NCBI GenBank assembly: GCA_028871055.1
Contig: JAGWON010000001.1
Location: 1 to 64,000 of the forward strand
Reading direction: 5' to 3'
DNA: 64,000 bases
Origin: Alphaproteobacteria bacterium
Lineage (GTDB): Bacteria > Pseudomonadota > Alphaproteobacteria > ATCC43930 > CGMCC-115725
How positions within the stretch are numbered: the first letter of the stretch is position 1; the number at the start of each line of letters is the position of its first letter. A program made the position numbers and the translations under genes. Under the pieces are notes generated by a model, which was given only the letters and a program-made list of their open reading frames with translations, searched no databases and was not told where the DNA came from. Below, piece by piece: positions 46,894 to 56,306 of this stretch.

Positions 46894-48593
46894 GACACCT
46901 CCTCGGGAAAATGCTTGAGGACCAGTTTCACCGGGTTCATCGCCGCCTGTCCCAGGCCGCAGATCGAGGCGTCGGTCATCACGCGCGTCAGCTCCTCGAT
47001 CAGGGGGCCGTCCCACTTGGGCCGCGACATCAGCATCACCGCCTTCTCGGTGCCAACGCGGCAGGGCGTACATTGGCCGCAGCTCTCGTCGGCGAAGAAT
47101 CGCAGCAGATTGAGCGCCACGGCTTTCATGTCGTCCTTGTCGGAGAGAACAACAACCGCCGCCGAGCCGATCAGCGCCCCGTGCGCTTCGAGGGTACCGA
47201 AATCCAGCGGCAGATCGCCCATCGACGCGGGCAGGATTCCGCCCGAAGCGCCGCCCGGCAGGTAGCCCTTGAAGGCGTGACCGTCAGCCATGCCGCCGCA
47301 GTATTCGTCGATCAGCTCGCGCACCGTGATGCCCGCCGGCGCGACCTTGACACCGGGATTCTTGACGCGGCCCGAGACCGAAAAGCTGCGCGGGCCCTTG
47401 CGGCCGCGCCGGCCTTGCGAGCCGAACCACGCCGGACCCTTTTCGACGATGTCGCGCACCCACCATAGCGTCTCGACGTTGTTGATCAGCGTCGGGCGGC
47501 CGAACAATCCGACTTGTGCGGGATAAGGCGGCTTGTGCCGCGGCAGGCCACGCTTACCCTCGATCGATTCGAGCATCGCGGACTCCTCGCCGCAGATATA
47601 GGCACCAGCGCCACGGCGCAGATGAATCCGCACATGCTTGGCAAGCCCTGCCTTCTCTACCGCGGCGATTTCGCGCTGGAGCAGCTCGCGGCACTGCGGA
47701 TACTCGTCACGCAGATAGATGTAGACCTCGGGCGCCTCGATCGCCCAGGCGCCGATCAGCGTGCCTTCGAGGAAACGATGCGGATCGGTCTCGAGGTAGT
47801 AGCGGTCCTTGAACGTTCCGGGCTCGCCCTCGTCGGCGTTGACCGCCATCATGCGCGGCGCCTTTTCGGCGCGCACCAGCCGCCACTTGCGGCCGGTTGG
47901 AAAACCAGCTCCCCCAAGCCCGCGTAGATTCGAATCCTCGAGCGATTTGAGAATGTCCTCGAGCGGCTTCTTGCCGGCAAGGCAGGCTTCGAGCAACGCG
48001 TAGCCGCCGGCCTTGCGATAGACGGCGAGATCTGGATAGGCGGGCAGGTGCGGATGGGTTGCCTTTGCCGCGACCGCTTTGGCGACGCTGTCGAGCGTCG
48101 CGTGCTCGTGCAGCGCGTGGCCGATGGCCGCGACCGGCGCGTTGTGGCAGCCGCCCATGCAGGGCGCGCGCACCACGCGCACGCCGGATCCGAGTTTCGC
48201 CGGCAGCTCGGCCAGCAGCTTCTGCGCGCCGAACAGCTCGCAAGTCAACGAATCGCAGACGCGCACGGTCAAGGCGGGCGGTGGCGTCTCGCCATCGAGC
48301 ACGATGTCGAAATGGGCGTAGAAGCTCGCGACCTCGTAGACCTCGACCAGGGCGAGCTTCATCGCTTCGGCGAGCGCCGCCAGATGCCGCGCGTGCAGGC
48401 AGCCGTACTTCTCCTGCAGCAGATGGAGATGCTCGATCAGCAGGTCGCGCCGACGCGGTCTCTCACCGAGGAGTTTCGTAATCTCGTTGCGCGCGACGGG
48501 ATCGACCTGACGGCCTTTGGGCAGGTCGCGGCCGCGGCGCCGGCCGGAACCGGGCTGGATGGAGCGTGGCGGCGTGCGTCCGGAATCGGCCAT
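46890..48593 (-). CDS. Formate dehydrogenase diaphorase: fused gamma (NuoE-like) and beta (NuoF-like) subunits
   Basis: A 567-aa fusion. Residues about 35-170 are the thioredoxin-like [2Fe-2S] domain with Cys113, Cys118, Cys145 and Cys149 (VCDSLTC and APCMGGC). Residues about 180-560 are the NuoF-like NADH/FMN domain with GLGGAGFPTGRKW (225-237), NADEGEPGTFKDR and the [4Fe-4S] ligands Cys505, Cys508, Cys511 and Cys545 (CGQCTPC, SICGLG). It passes electrons from FdsA to NAD. In Cupriavidus and Rhodobacter fdsG and fdsB are separate genes, while fused forms occur in some alphaproteobacteria. It begins 12 bp after sucD. Confidence 0.93.
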   Translation of the reverse strand: MADSGRTPPRSIQPGSGRRRGRDLPKGRQVDPVARNEITKLLGERPRRRDLLIEHLHLLQEKYGCLHARHLAALAEAMKLALVEVYEVASFYAHFDIVLDGETPPPALTVRVCDSLTCELFGAQKLLAELPAKLGSGVRVVRAPCMGGCHNAPVAAIGHALHEHATLDSVAKAVAAKATHPHLPAYPDLAVYRKAGGYALLEACLAGKKPLEDILKSLEDSNLRGLGGAGFPTGRKWRLVRAEKAPRMMAVNADEGEPGTFKDRYYLETDPHRFLEGTLIGAWAIEAPEVYIYLRDEYPQCRELLQREIAAVEKAGLAKHVRIHLRRGAGAYICGEESAMLESIEGKRGLPRHKPPYPAQVGLFGRPTLINNVETLWWVRDIVEKGPAWFGSQGRRGRKGPRSFSVSGRVKNPGVKVAPAGITVRELIDEYCGGMADGHAFKGYLPGGASGGILPASMGDLPLDFGTLEAHGALIGSAAVVVLSDKDDMKAVALNLLRFFADESCGQCTPCRVGTEKAVMLMSRPKWDGPLIEELTRVMTDASICGLGQAAMNPVKLVLKHFPEEVS

Positions 48594-48605
48594 CGTTAGC
48601 TCTTA

Positions 48606-49480
<875 letters not shown>

Positions 49481-49481
<1 letters not shown>

Positions 49482-50677
49482 CAGGCCGCTTCCTTCACCG
49501 CTTTCACCACCTTCTCCGCCGCGTCGCCGAGATCGTCGGCGGCGAGGATGGGTAGGCCGGATTCGGCCAGGATCTTCTTGCCCAGCTTGACGTTGGTCCC
49601 TTCGAGGCGGACGACGAGCGGCACCTCGAGGCTGACCTCGCGCGCCGCGGCGACGACGCCCTCGGCGATGACGTCGCAACGCATGATGCCGCCGAAGATA
49701 TTGACCAGGATGCCTTCAACGTTCTTGTCGGAGAGGATCAGCTTGAAGGCGGTGGCGACGCGCTCTTTGGTGGCGCCGCCGCCGACGTCGAGGAAGTTGG
49801 CCGGCTCGCCGCCGTAGAGCTTGATGATGTCCATCGTCGCCATGGCAAGGCCCGCGCCGTTGACCATGCAGCCGATATTGCCGTCGAGCTTGACGTAGTT
49901 GAGCGCATGCTTCCCGGCCTCGAGCTCGATCGGATCCTCCTCGGCCTCGTCGCGCATCGCCTCGATGTCGGGATGGCGGAAGAGCGCGTTGTCGTCGAAG
50001 TTCATCTTGGCGTCGAGCGCGAGCACGTCGCCGCCGCCGGTAACCACCAGCGGATTGATCTCGACGATCGAAGCGTCGAGCGCGGCGAACGCCTTGTACA
50101 TGCCGAGCATGAATTTGGCGGCGGCGTTCACCTGCTTGCCCTCGAGCTTGAGCCCATAGGCGAGGCGCCGGGCGTGAAAGCCCTCCATCCCGGTCGCCGG
50201 ATCGATCTCCACCTTCAGGATCTTTTCCGGAGTCTTGGCCGCGACCTCCTCGATCTCCATGCCGCCCTCGGTCGAGGCCATCACGGTGACGCGCGAGGTC
50301 TTCCGGTCGATCAGCATGCCCAGATAGAGCTCGCGCTTGATGTCGCAGCCCTCCTCGACATAGATGCGCTTCACCTCGCGGCCCTTTTGCCCCGTCTGCT
50401 TGGTGACGAGGACGTGGCCGAGCATGGCTTGGGCCTGGTTCGCGGCGTCGGCCGGCGACTTGACCAGCCGCACGCCGCCCTTGCCTTTCGCGTCGCCCTT
50501 GAACTTGCCGGCGCCGCGGCCGCCGGCGTGGATCTGGGCCTTCACCACATAGACCGGTCCGGCGAGCGATTTCGCCACCGTCTCGGCCTCCTGCGGCGTG
50601 TAGGCGACGCCGCCCTTAGGGACGGCGACGCCGAACTTGGTCAGCAGGCTCTTCGCCTGGTACTCGTGGATATTCAT
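49481..50677 (-). CDS. sucC: Succinyl-CoA ligase (ADP-forming) subunit beta
   Basis: A 398-aa ATP-grasp subunit: [17 protein letters not shown] start, [15 protein letters not shown] nucleotide loop, EINPLV, and [14 protein letters not shown] near the C-terminus. All family landmarks are present and the length is standard. It begins 4 nt after the stop of the NDP-forming ligase, which strongly suggests one transcript. With SucD it would interconvert succinate and succinyl-CoA and could balance CoA pools in the oxalate/formate pathway encoded around it. Confidence 0.93.
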
Positions 50678-50681
50678 CGAA

Positions 50682-52853
50682 CTACTTCACCAGCCCGGCG
50701 CCGCGCGCCCACCGGTATTTCGCGCCCAGCACGGCGACCGGAATCTCGGTCGAATAGGCGTAGGACGGAATGCCGTGGTCGTAGAGATGCTCGGCCGCCT
50801 GCTCCACTTCCACGTCGCCGGCAAGCGATGCGACGATCGGCTTGTCGATACCCTTGGCCCTCAGCTCCTCGACCACTTCGACCACCACCTTGGCAAACAC
50901 CATCGGCGGCGTGATGATGGTGTGCCAGTAGCCGAGGATGATCGCGTGGATGCGCGGTTCCTCGAGCCCCAGACGGATGGTGTTGGCGTAGGTCGAGGGC
51001 GGCTGGCCGCCGGTGATGTCGACGGGATTACCGGCGGCGCCGAACGGCGGGATGAACTTGCGGAACGCCTGGTCGAGATCGGCCGGCATCTTCATCAGAT
51101 TGAGCCCGTAATCGACGCAGGCATCCGACAGCAGCACCCCCGAGCCGCCGGCGCCGGTGATGATGACGACGTTCTCGCCCTTGGGCGTCGGTAGTTTCTG
51201 GAGGCCGCGCGCATAGTCGAGCATGTCGCGCAAGCCCGGCGCGCGGATGACGCCCGACTGCCGGAGGATGTCATCATAGATCTTGTCGTTGCCGGCAAGC
51301 GCGCCGGTGTGCGAACCGGCCGCTTTGGCGCCCGCCGCGGTGCGGCCGGCCTTGAGGACGACCACGGGCTTTTTCTTCGAGACGCGCTTTGCGACCTCCG
51401 CGAAGGAACGGCCGTCCTTCAGGTCCTCGAGATGCATGGCGATGACCTGGGTGTTGTCGTCCTGCTCGAAGAAGGTCAGTAGATCGTCCTCGTCGAGGTC
51501 GCACTTGTTGCCCAAGCCGACGATCGCCGAGACGCCCATCTTGGCCGAGCGCGAGAAGCCGATGATCGCCATGCCGATGCCGCCCGACTGCGACGACAAG
51601 GCTGCGGCGCCCTTGTAGTCGTAGGGCGTGCAGAACGTCGCGCATAGGTTCATCGGCGTGTAGTAGTAGCCGTAGATGTTCGGGCCCATCAGACGCACGT
51701 TGTACTTGCGGCCGATCTCCTGGATTTCCTTCTGACCGGCGACGTTGCCGGTTTCGGCGAAGCCCGACGGAATCAGTACCGCGCCGGGAATCTTCTTCTC
51801 GCCGACCTCGATCAGCGCACCGGCGACGAATTTGGCGGGGATGCAGAACACGGCGACGTCGATCTCGCCCGGCACGTCCTTCACCGACTTGTAGGCCTTG
51901 CGGCCCATAATCTCGCCGGCGGAAGGATGGATCGGCACGATCTGTCCCTGGTATCCGCCGTTGATCAGGTTCTTCATCACCGAGTTGCCGATCTTGCCGT
52001 CCTCGGCCGAGGCGCCGATCACGGCGACCGATTTCGGCCGCATGATGCGGTTCATGGCGCGCAGGATCTCGTCCTGCGACGGGCGGTAGCGCTGCAACGG
52101 CGGCTTCCAATCGAGGATGATGCGCACGTCGGCCGCGACCGCGCCCTTCTTCGAGGCGAAGATCGGGTTCAGGTCCATCTCGACGATCTCGGGGAAATCG
52201 GCGATCAGTTTCGCGACGTTCTCGATCAGTCCGGCGAGCGCCGCTCGGTTGATCGCCTCGCCGCCGCGTACACCCTTGAGGATTTCGGCCGCCTTGATGC
52301 CGTCGAGCATGCCGAGCGCCTCGTCGCGCGTCACCGGCGCCAGGCGGAAGGTGACGTCCTTCAGCACTTCGACCAGGATGCCGCCCATGCCGAAAGCGAC
52401 CAGCTTGCCGAAGCTCGGATCGGTGACGGCGCCGACGATGACCTCCTGGCCGCCACCGACCATCTGCTGGACCTGGACGCCCTCGATCTTGGCCTTGCGG
52501 TTGTACTTCTTGGCGTTGGCGACGATCGTGCGATAGGCCTTCTGCGCCTCCTGCGGCGTCTTGACGCCGACAATGACGCCGCCCGCCTCGGTCTTGTGGA
52601 GGATGTCGGGTGACACGATCTTGAGCACGACCGGGAAGCCGATCTTCCGAGCGAGCTTCGCCGCCGCCGCGGCGCTCGTGGCGAGGCCCTCCTTGGGCAC
52701 GGATATGCCATAGGCCTCGCAGATCAGTTTGCCTTCGGGCGCCGTCAGCGCGCTGCGCTTGTCGGCCTTGACGCGATCGAGCACCTTGCGCACCGCTGCC
52801 TTGTGTTTCGGCATCGCTTCGTGTTTCGGCATTGCTTCGCCATTTCCCCGCAT
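50682..52853 (-). CDS. NDP-forming acyl-CoA ligase (acetate-CoA ligase family), permuted domain order
   Basis: A 723-aa ligase of the ADP-forming acetyl-CoA synthetase superfamily. The ATP-grasp domain comes first (about 20-245: [43 protein letters not shown]). The CoA-binding domain follows (about 260-390: [20 protein letters not shown]), then the succinyl-CoA-ligase-like domain ([21 protein letters not shown] with the conserved His). PatZ/Pka-type enzymes have the reverse order. Start ATG 52853 follows a perfect AAGGAGG. Codons 7-18 are a tandem 18-bp duplication ([12 protein letters not shown]). The acid substrate is unknown; the Frc neighbour suggests oxalate, formate or a short acid. Confidence 0.85.
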   Translation of the reverse strand: MRGNGEAMPKHEAMPKHKAAVRKVLDRVKADKRSALTAPEGKLICEAYGISVPKEGLATSAAAAAKLARKIGFPVVLKIVSPDILHKTEAGGVIVGVKTPQEAQKAYRTIVANAKKYNRKAKIEGVQVQQMVGGGQEVIVGAVTDPSFGKLVAFGMGGILVEVLKDVTFRLAPVTRDEALGMLDGIKAAEILKGVRGGEAINRAALAGLIENVAKLIADFPEIVEMDLNPIFASKKGAVAADVRIILDWKPPLQRYRPSQDEILRAMNRIMRPKSVAVIGASAEDGKIGNSVMKNLINGGYQGQIVPIHPSAGEIMGRKAYKSVKDVPGEIDVAVFCIPAKFVAGALIEVGEKKIPGAVLIPSGFAETGNVAGQKEIQEIGRKYNVRLMGPNIYGYYYTPMNLCATFCTPYDYKGAAALSSQSGGIGMAIIGFSRSAKMGVSAIVGLGNKCDLDEDDLLTFFEQDDNTQVIAMHLEDLKDGRSFAEVAKRVSKKKPVVVLKAGRTAAGAKAAGSHTGALAGNDKIYDDILRQSGVIRAPGLRDMLDYARGLQKLPTPKGENVVIITGAGGSGVLLSDACVDYGLNLMKMPADLDQAFRKFIPPFGAAGNPVDITGGQPPSTYANTIRLGLEEPRIHAIILGYWHTIITPPMVFAKVVVEVVEELRAKGIDKPIVASLAGDVEVEQAAEHLYDHGIPSYAYSTEIPVAVLGAKYRWARGAGLVK

Positions 52854-52954
52854 GATTTGCCTCCTTCTGCGCGTGGCACCGCGGCGCCGCGCTCTTTTAT
52901 GGAAAACGGGGCGGATGGATTATCCAACCGCCCCGCAAAAGGTATCCGTCCGAG

Positions 52955-54232
52955 TTATTCGGCAGCCATCGGCTTGGCGCCGCCGAGCGCACCGGACTCC
53001 TTGAACTCGCGCACCTTCTTGTCGTCGAAGCCGAGCACCTGGGTCAGGATCTCCTCGGTATGCTCGCCCAACAGCGGCGCGCGTTTCACATCGCTCGGGC
53101 TGTCGCTGAGCTTGATCGGGTTGCCGACCGTTAGGTACTTGCCGCGCTTGGGGTGGTCGACCTCGACGACGGTGCCGGTCTTGCGCAGCGATTCGTCCTC
53201 GGCCAATTCCTTCATCGACAGGATCGGGCCGCAGGGGATGTCGTATTTGTTGAGGATCTCCATAGCCTCGAACTTGGTCTTGGTCATGGTCCATTTCTCG
53301 ATGCGGTCGAAGATCGCCTTGAGCTTCGACAGCCGCGCGTCGGGCGTGGCGTAGCCGGGATCGGTGATCCAGCCTTCCTCGCCGATGACCTTGCAGATCG
53401 CTCCCCACACCGGCGCCTGGGTGATGAAGTAGAGATAAGAATCGGGATCGGTCTCCCAGCCCTTGCATTTCAGGATCCAGCCAGGCTGGCCGCCGCCGGA
53501 ATCGTTGCCGGCGCGCGGAACCGCGACGCCGAAGGAGACGCCCTCGCCGTATTGCCGATATTCCTTCAAGGGTCCATGCGCAAGGCGTTGCTGGTCCCGG
53601 AGCTTGACGCGGCATAGGTTGAGCACGCCGTCCTGCATCGCCGCGGTGACGCGCTGGCCCCGGCCGGTCTTGGTGCGCTGATAGAGCGCGGTGACGATGC
53701 CGAGCGCCAGATGCAGGCCGGTGCCGGTGTCGCCGATCTGGGCGCCCGTCACCAGGGGCGGGCCTTCGCGGAAGCCGGTGGTCGACGCCGAGCCCCCGGT
53801 GCATTGCGCGACGTTCTCGTAGACCTTGCAATCCTCGTAGGGACCGGGACCGAAACCCTTGACCGAGGCCAGGATGATCCTGGGATTGAGCTGCCGCACG
53901 CGCTCCCAGCTGAAGCCCATGCGGTCAAGCACGCCGGGGCCGAAATTCTCCACCATCACGTCGCAAACCTTGACCAGGCCCTCGAGCAGCTCCTTGCCCT
54001 TGGGATGCTTGGTGTCGATGGTGATCGACCGCTTGTTGCCGTTGAGCATGGTGAAATAGAGGCTGTCCGCGTTCGGCACGTCGCGCAGCTGGCCCCGGGT
54101 GATGTCGCCGGTGCCGGGGCGCTCGACCTTGATGCAGTCGGCGCCGAACCACGCGAGCAGCTGCGTGCAGGTCGGGCCCGATTGCACGTGCGTGAAATCG
54201 AGAATGCGAACGCCGTCGAGTGCTTTGCCCAT
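52955..54232 (-). CDS. frc: Formyl-CoA:oxalate CoA-transferase
   Basis: A 425-aa class III CoA-transferase that moves CoA from formyl-CoA to oxalate. Similarity to Oxalobacter Frc is high along the whole chain: PLDG-like start, [77 protein letters not shown] and GEHTEEIL. The catalytic aspartate is Asp168 in [12 protein letters not shown], and the flexible glycine loop is GGGQPG. ATG 54232 follows AGGAGG. Its usual partner, oxalyl-CoA decarboxylase, is not in the window. The gene lies between a 65-aa protein and the NDP-forming ligase in one run. Confidence 0.94.
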   Translation of the reverse strand: MGKALDGVRILDFTHVQSGPTCTQLLAWFGADCIKVERPGTGDITRGQLRDVPNADSLYFTMLNGNKRSITIDTKHPKGKELLEGLVKVCDVMVENFGPGVLDRMGFSWERVRQLNPRIILASVKGFGPGPYEDCKVYENVAQCTGGSASTTGFREGPPLVTGAQIGDTGTGLHLALGIVTALYQRTKTGRGQRVTAAMQDGVLNLCRVKLRDQQRLAHGPLKEYRQYGEGVSFGVAVPRAGNDSGGGQPGWILKCKGWETDPDSYLYFITQAPVWGAICKVIGEEGWITDPGYATPDARLSKLKAIFDRIEKWTMTKTKFEAMEILNKYDIPCGPILSMKELAEDESLRKTGTVVEVDHPKRGKYLTVGNPIKLSDSPSDVKRAPLLGEHTEEILTQVLGFDDKKVREFKESGALGGAKPMAAE

Positions 54233-54255
54233 TGTATCCTCCTATCGCTTTTCTT

Positions 54256-54453
54256 TTACTTGTACATAGTCTGGGCCTTGGTCCCGGGCGCATATTCGCG
54301 CGGGTCGACCCAGACGTCGATTGCGGCCGACTTGCCGGTCTTGGCGACCGGATCGCCGCCCGAAACGACCTTGGCGTCGCGGCTCTTCTGCCGGAGCGTA
54401 TCGGCCGTCGTGGTTTGCGGCTTGGCCGCGGTCTTAATGTCGTCTGCCATCAT
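54256..54453 (-). CDS. 65-aa protein of unknown function in the oxalate/formate operon
   Basis: A hydrophilic small protein without signal peptide or membrane segment. The N-terminal half is Ala/Thr/Lys-rich and probably disordered, and the C-terminal part ends DVWVDPREYAPGTKAQTMYK. It lies 23 bp before frc and 27 bp after the regulator gene on the same strand, so it is almost certainly co-transcribed with frc. An AAAAGAG sequence precedes tandem ATG codons (54453 and 54450). I do not recognise a family. Confidence 0.6.
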   Translation of the reverse strand: MMADDIKTAAKPQTTTADTLRQKSRDAKVVSGGDPVAKTGKSAAIDVWVDPREYAPGTKAQTMYK

Positions 54454-54480
54454 GGTGCTCTTTTCGGATTCCCTCTCGTC

Positions 54481-55170
54481 TCAATTGAGATAGTCGCAAT
54501 GCCGCTCCACGTGGTCGGCAAGATCGAGCGCATGCTTGAACACCAGCGCGGCGGCGCGGTCGGTGTCGCGCCGCTCCAGCGCTTCGATGATGTTCATGTG
54601 GTCGGTGATCGAGCGCTTGGCGCGGTCGTCCTGGCTGATGGTCGCGTGGCGAATGGCGCGCATGTGAATGAACAGGTCGCGCGTCATGTCGACCAGCACC
54701 GGATTACCCGACAGCTGGATGATCGCCGAATGGAAGCGGATGTTGGCCTCGGAGTATTCGTCGAGATGGCCCTCGGGCGACTCGTTGCGGAAGCCATCGA
54801 AAAGGTGGCGCAGCGTGGCGATCTCGCGGTCCGAGGCGTGCTGCGTGGCGAGGCGCGCGGCGAGGCTCTCGAGCGCCGCCCACACCTGGATCATGTGCAC
54901 GATCTCCTGCTTGCTCTTGCGCACCACGATGACGCCGCGGCGCGGCACCGTACGCACGAAGCCCTCGCGCTGGAGCATGGTCAGCGCCTCACGGATAGGC
55001 GTGCGCGATACGCCGAGTTCCTGCGACAAGCGCCGTTCGTCCAAGCGGATTTCTTCGGCCTGGCCATAGACGTTCATCGTCGTGATCGCCTCTTTGAGCT
55101 TCCGATAAGCCTGGAGACGAAAGCTCGCCGGTGAATCGATTGGCTTGATCGCCAGACGCGTGGCCGTCAT
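54481..55170 (-). CDS. GntR-family transcriptional regulator with FCD domain
   Basis: A 229-aa regulator. The winged helix-turn-helix is at about residues 18-85 (LDERRLSQELGVSRTPIREAL, GFVRTVPRRGVIVV). The all-helical FCD ligand domain spans about 90-225 with metal-binding-type acidic and His residues (FHSAIIQLSGNPVL, HMNIIEALERRD). FCD regulators usually respond to small organic acids. ATG 55170 has GGGAGGG at the right distance; the upstream in-frame start at 55239 would overlap the operator. It is the first gene of the oxalate/formate run and probably autoregulated. Confidence 0.92.
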   Translation of the reverse strand: MTATRLAIKPIDSPASFRLQAYRKLKEAITTMNVYGQAEEIRLDERRLSQELGVSRTPIREALTMLQREGFVRTVPRRGVIVVRKSKQEIVHMIQVWAALESLAARLATQHASDREIATLRHLFDGFRNESPEGHLDEYSEANIRFHSAIIQLSGNPVLVDMTRDLFIHMRAIRHATISQDDRAKRSITDHMNIIEALERRDTDRAAALVFKHALDLADHVERHCDYLN

Positions 55171-55220
55171 CGAGGCAACCCTCCCGCTGGCGCCATTTTG
55201 CCCGGCACCATTCGGCGGGC

Positions 55221-55249
55221 ATGGTATCTGGTATACCACAACTGGTCAA
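55221..55249 (-). promoter_or_regulatory. Promoter with embedded GntR/FCD operator for the oxalate/formate operon
   Basis: On the minus strand TTGACC (55249-55244) and TACCAT (55226-55221) are separated by 17 bp. Inside this spacer lies the perfect palindrome TGGTATACCA (55229-55238), the classical form of an FCD-GntR operator. Binding would block RNA polymerase directly. The transcription start would fall about 40 bp before the regulator ATG at 55170. Confidence 0.7.
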
Positions 55250-55512
55250 AGGGTTTCCGGCAACGCGTCCCACGGCAGATGTCGGACCGGAGCGGTTGCG
55301 CCGACGGCGGCATGGCGATTGAGCATGCTTAATCATCACGCGATGTCGATTAACGTTAATTTCGCCCAATTTACCTATTATTATGAAGTATTTACCATAG
55401 TCTTGAATTGTCTTTGGCGAATACTCCGGTTACACGTGGATACAACTAATAAAGACTGACCGGCGCCCCGCGGTGAACAGCGGAAACCGGTCGCCCCCGA
55501 AGGAGTTGAGCC
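55250..55512. promoter_or_regulatory. AT-rich intergenic region upstream of the PEP-CTERM gene, with ATTAACGTTAAT palindrome
   Basis: Between the divergent regulator and PEP-CTERM genes the sequence turns AT-rich (about 55320-55460). It contains the 12-bp perfect palindrome ATTAACGTTAAT at 55349-55360, a possible operator. I could not find a convincing sigma-70 promoter. Confidence 0.4.
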
Positions 55513-56157
55513 ATGTCCCGAAGCTTGTGCGGCGTTTCCGCCCGTATTCTGTCCGTCGCCGCGGTCGCGGCGGCTGCGATTTTCGCTGGCGTTTTGGCGA
55601 CCCCCGCCTACGCCATCGTCGTGCCGTGGTCGGGCGCCGGATCGGGTGGCACGCCCGATCTCGACGGCCAGCCCTTCCTGCCGCCGCCGGCCTTGGGCGA
55701 CACTTGGCAGCTCGTCAACTCCAACACGACCTGGCAGATCCAGCTCAACAGCGGCGCGACGCCCTCGATCTTCAACCAGACGCTGTTCAGCAACAGCTTC
55801 GGTACCTTCGCCACCGCCTTCCAGTTCACCATCAATTCCGGTGTCGCCGGCATCGGCTCCGCGCAGTTGGTGGATGTGACCACCGGCAAGACTTGGGCCT
55901 CGAGCCTGTCGCTCGGCAGCCCGGCGCAGCGCGCCACCTTGGATGCGCCGGCGGGAACTCAGCTCGGCGCCCTCGACCAATACACGCTCGACATCAACTT
56001 CACCGGCGCGGCCGATCCGGGCACCTTCAGCTTCGCGGCGTTGTGGTCGGACTCGCCGATCTCGTCGAGCGTTCCCGAACCCGCGACGTGGTCGCTCTTC
56101 GGCGCGGCGGCGCTCGCCTTGGTCATGATGCGCCGGCGCGGTTTCGCGGCGATCTGA
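55513..56157 (+). CDS. PEP-CTERM sorting domain protein
   Basis: A 214-aa exported protein: Sec signal peptide (about 1-34, ending TPAYA), a low-complexity beta-rich mature part rich in Asn, Ser, Thr and Gly, and the C-terminal tripartite signal VPEPATWSLFGAAALALVMMRRR. PEP-CTERM proteins are processed by an exosortase and usually associate with extracellular polysaccharide. No exosortase is in the window. An AAGGAG ribosome-binding site precedes the ATG, and a strong terminator follows. The role of the mature domain is unknown. Confidence 0.88.
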   Translation: MSRSLCGVSARILSVAAVAAAAIFAGVLATPAYAIVVPWSGAGSGGTPDLDGQPFLPPPALGDTWQLVNSNTTWQIQLNSGATPSIFNQTLFSNSFGTFATAFQFTINSGVAGIGSAQLVDVTTGKTWASSLSLGSPAQRATLDAPAGTQLGALDQYTLDINFTGAADPGTFSFAALWSDSPISSSVPEPATWSLFGAAALALVMMRRRGFAAI

Positions 56158-56180
56158 ATTCGTTTCGATTTTTCCAGCGG

Positions 56181-56214
56181 GTCGCGACTCGATCGAGTCG
56201 CGACTCGTTTTTTT
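56181..56214 (+). terminator. Intrinsic terminator after the PEP-CTERM gene
   Basis: A 24-bp perfect palindrome (56181-56204, half-site GTCGCGACTCGA) followed by TCGTTTTTTT. Confidence 0.85.
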
Positions 56215-56306
56215 GACTCGCGAATTCTGGAAATTGTCAAGTACGCCGCGCGCAGTGGCGTCGATTTGCTTGAAAAATGGCCAGTATCCGCTTATTTATT
56301 TTTGTC

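Noticed and set aside
43837-47265. 1142-aa plus-strand open frame over fdsA
   Set aside because: Antisense to a clear molybdoenzyme gene; no recognisable motifs.
47920-47940. TTCGAATCC-like tRNA T-loop sequence
   Set aside because: It lies inside the formate dehydrogenase diaphorase gene and has no acceptor stem or anticodon arm around it.
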